From: Sinorhizobium sp. A49 | GTDB lineage: Bacteria > Pseudomonadota > Alphaproteobacteria > Rhizobiales > Rhizobiaceae | Reading direction: 5' to 3' | DNA: 64,000 nucleotides | Assembly: GCF_002002725.1 (NCBI RefSeq) | Contig: NZ_MUNW01000054.1 | Coordinates: 122,211-186,210, forward strand | Part shown: in pieces, positions 62,517-64,000 of the stretch | How positions within the stretch are numbered: position 1 is the first letter of the stretch | Layout of the letters: each line of letters starts with the position of its first letter | Translations under genes and position numbers: made by a program | The notes under the pieces: generated by a model | Told to the model about the DNA's origin: nothing | Databases searched by the model: none | Seen by the model: only the letters and a program-made list of their open reading frames with translations

Positions 62517-63317
62517 TCACTCTGCAACAATCACGATCGGCCCCTTGCGCTTCAGCGCCTCGCAGATCGCCTCCGGCGGGCGCCGATCGACAATCACGCC
62601 GGCTGCAAGTTCGAATCTAGGAATTCGCAGCGGAGTCAGCCGGCCGAACTTCGAGCTGTCGAGCACGAAATATGCCTTGCCCGCCGTCGCCGTCATGCGC
62701 GAGCGCTGCTCCGCGCCGTTGCGGGTAAAGTCCGTCACTTCACCGTCAGGGGACAATCCGCCGCCACCGAGGAACGCCACATCCACCCGGAAGTGGCTGA
62801 TTGCCTCGAGCGCGTCGATGCCGACGGCCGCCTCTTCCGCCGGATCGATCTCGCCCCCAAGCATATGCACCCGCACCTGCGGCTGACGACACATCTGCAG
62901 CGCGATTGACAGCGAAGTGGTACAAATCGTTAGATCTTTCCGGTCCGTCAGCGCATGTGCCACGGCAAGCGTGGTGGTGCCCGAGTCGAGAAACACCACC
63001 ATTCCGTCGCGCACGAGAGCTGCTGCGGCCCTGCCGATGGATGCCTTAGCCGACGCGTTCTCACCTCGCCTTTCGGTGAAGGCAGCTTCGGTCGGCTCGA
63101 ACAACGTCGCCCCGCCATGAACGAGATCCAACTGGCCGCGCTCCGCCAGATGTTTCAGGTCACGCCGGATCGTCTGCCGCGACACGTCGAAATGGTCGGC
63201 AAGTTCTGTAATGCTGACAGTGCCATCGGAGACCAGACGGCGGAGGATCTCGCCATGGCGGCGGGGAGCGAGGGCGCGAGCGCTTTGACTATCTGACATG
63301 TCGTTATCTGCGACCAT
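62517..63317 (-). CDS. DeoR-family transcriptional regulator
   Basis: A 266-residue DeoR regulator. The helix-turn-helix is at about 25-75 (VSITELADHFDVSRQTIRRD, then GQLDLVHGGATL), followed by a sugar-isomerase-like effector domain (VVFLDSGTTTLAVAHAL). It usually represses the adjacent catabolic genes and responds to a phosphorylated intermediate. The nearest candidate target is the dehydrogenase copy at 59978, directly downstream. The ligand is unknown. Confidence 0.9.
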   Translation of the reverse strand: MVADNDMSDSQSARALAPRRHGEILRRLVSDGTVSITELADHFDVSRQTIRRDLKHLAERGQLDLVHGGATLFEPTEAAFTERRGENASAKASIGRAAAALVRDGMVVFLDSGTTTLAVAHALTDRKDLTICTTSLSIALQMCRQPQVRVHMLGGEIDPAEEAAVGIDALEAISHFRVDVAFLGGGGLSPDGEVTDFTRNGAEQRSRMTATAGKAYFVLDSSKFGRLTPLRIPRFELAAGVIVDRRPPEAICEALKRKGPIVIVAE

Positions 63318-63508
63318 TTTCGGCGTTTTGACAAGATGTGCCTCTCAGGACGAGACATCGCCTGATTGAGTCGTGTTTTGCGCAGTGAACCCGACCCAAT
63401 CGCCCGGTCACGCAAAATTACGCACCGGGAAGTCTATTTATGTTGTATAATGTAACTATTATTTGCATCATGTACCTAGCGCTGATGAACTCAAAAGGAG
63501 GAAGGGCA
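63318..63508. promoter_or_regulatory. Divergent region between the DeoR and GlxA-like genes
   Basis: A 191-base region with AT-rich centre. TATAAT at 63446-63451 is the clearest -10 element, reading toward the GlxA-like gene, but no matching -35 is evident. The direct motif GCAAAATTACGCAC lies at 63412-63425. Confidence 0.35.
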
Positions 63509-64000
63509 GTGCAGAAGGCATGCACACAAGGCCGCCGGTTTACCTTCTACCTTCTCGACGGCTACACCCAGCACGCATTCAGCTCCGCACTCGAGCCGCT
63601 GCGGCTCGCCAACGACGTGATGGGCAGGCCCTATTACAGCTGGCGTCTGCTGACACGTGACGGCCAACCGGGGCGATCAAGCTGCGGGATGCGCGTGGCG
63701 GCCGATGGAGCGCTCACGTCGGAACAGGACGGACTGCAGCAGCTAGATCGTCCTCACATGACCGTTGTCTGCGGCGGCAGCGCTGTTCCTCCAGCGGACG
63801 GAAAGGCCGAAGGCTGGCTGCGGATGTCGCGGCGAGGCCGGATCCCCATCGCCGGGCTCGCAGGCGGCCTCTACAGCCTCGCGCGCGCCGGCCTGCTAGG
63901 CGGGCGTCGCTGCGCCGTACACTGGGAACACTTTCCTGATTTCTCCGAGCGGTTCTTCGAAACGAAAGCCCGCCAGACGGCATTCGAGATCGCCGGCGAG
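63509..64000 (+). CDS. GlxA/AraC-type regulator, GbdR-like (N-terminal part)
   Basis: An open frame of 164 codons that runs off the window. It starts at the GTG at 63509, seven bases after AAGGAGG. RRFTFYLLDGYTQHAFSSAL, GLAGGLYSLARAGLLGGRRC and VHWEHFPDFSERF match the DJ-1/PfpI-like N-terminal domain of GlxA-family regulators such as GbdR and CdhR. The C-terminal AraC helix-turn-helix should lie beyond the window. GbdR regulators control glycine betaine, dimethylglycine and sarcosine breakdown, which fits the two adjacent dehydrogenases. Confidence 0.8.
   Translation, partial: MQKACTQGRRFTFYLLDGYTQHAFSSALEPLRLANDVMGRPYYSWRLLTRDGQPGRSSCGMRVAADGALTSEQDGLQQLDRPHMTVVCGGSAVPPADGKAEGWLRMSRRGRIPIAGLAGGLYSLARAGLLGGRRCAVHWEHFPDFSERFFETKARQTAFEIAGE

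Noticed and set aside
1..64000. tRNA/rRNA genes, insertion sequences and prophage
   Set aside because: No cloverleaf, transposase or phage signature was recognised; a tRNAscan or IS search would be the decisive test.

Overview
The window is high-GC DNA with the gene content of a fast-growing rhizobium, most likely Ensifer/Sinorhizobium (Alphaproteobacteria, Rhizobiales). The strongest reason is a galactoglucan (EPS II) cluster in the exp/wg order of Sinorhizobium meliloti: wga, wgcA, wggR, wgdAB, wgeA-H. Other reasons are a complete Lsr autoinducer-2 uptake system, many solute-binding ABC operons, and palindromic intergenic elements of rhizobial type. The mix of catabolic and transport operons suggests a chromid or megaplasmid such as pSymB; this is inference.

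Region by region. (1) 1-6722: a LysR-controlled unit for aromatic or quinone-like compounds. It has a ring-cleaving VOC dioxygenase, an isochorismatase-type hydrolase, a XapX protein and a Tat-exported YtcJ-type amidohydrolase, plus a DoxX/MFS pair. Two nearly identical 37-bp operators tie the two transcription units together. (2) 6755-18231: one long minus-strand operon for nucleosides or nucleobases, with a BMP-type ABC transporter, a nucleoside-hydrolase homologue that lacks two calcium ligands, a cytosine-deaminase-type amidohydrolase, VOC and NIPSNAP proteins, a GMC oxidoreductase and a uracil-DNA-glycosylase homologue. It diverges from a RutR-like TetR regulator and has a RutR-like operator. 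(3) 18232-20271: a cytochrome c/SCO gene fragment, then an exported RidA protein divergent from a TetR regulator across a nested palindrome. (4) 20315-29323: AI-2 uptake and processing. lsrACDB plus a class II aldolase diverge from lsrRKG. No luxS is in the window, and the aldolase takes the place of LsrF.

(5) 29458-54423: galactoglucan synthesis and export. The minus-strand arm holds wgcA, wgaA, wgaB, two pyruvyltransferases and an exported glycoside hydrolase. The plus-strand arm holds wgdAB (type I secretion), wgeA (RTX protein), wgeB-H and galU/exoN. Three matching palindromes, upstream of wgaA, between wggR and wgdA, and upstream of wgeA, are the probable WggR operators. (6) 54441-64000: a broken AraC-type regulator, a formylglycine-dependent sulfatase/phosphonate monoester hydrolase, two convergent paralogues of the dimethylglycine/sarcosine dehydrogenase family, a DeoR regulator and the start of a GlxA/GbdR-like regulator. 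This looks like one-carbon or betaine-related catabolism.

The most unusual features are the paired LysR operators, the nucleoside hydrolase with altered metal ligands, the UDG homologue in a catabolic operon, the nested TetR palindrome, and a GWxxDP module shared by WgeB, WgeE and WgeF, in which WgeF also carries what looks like a dead GT2 domain. No tRNA, rRNA, CRISPR array, insertion sequence or prophage gene was recognised.
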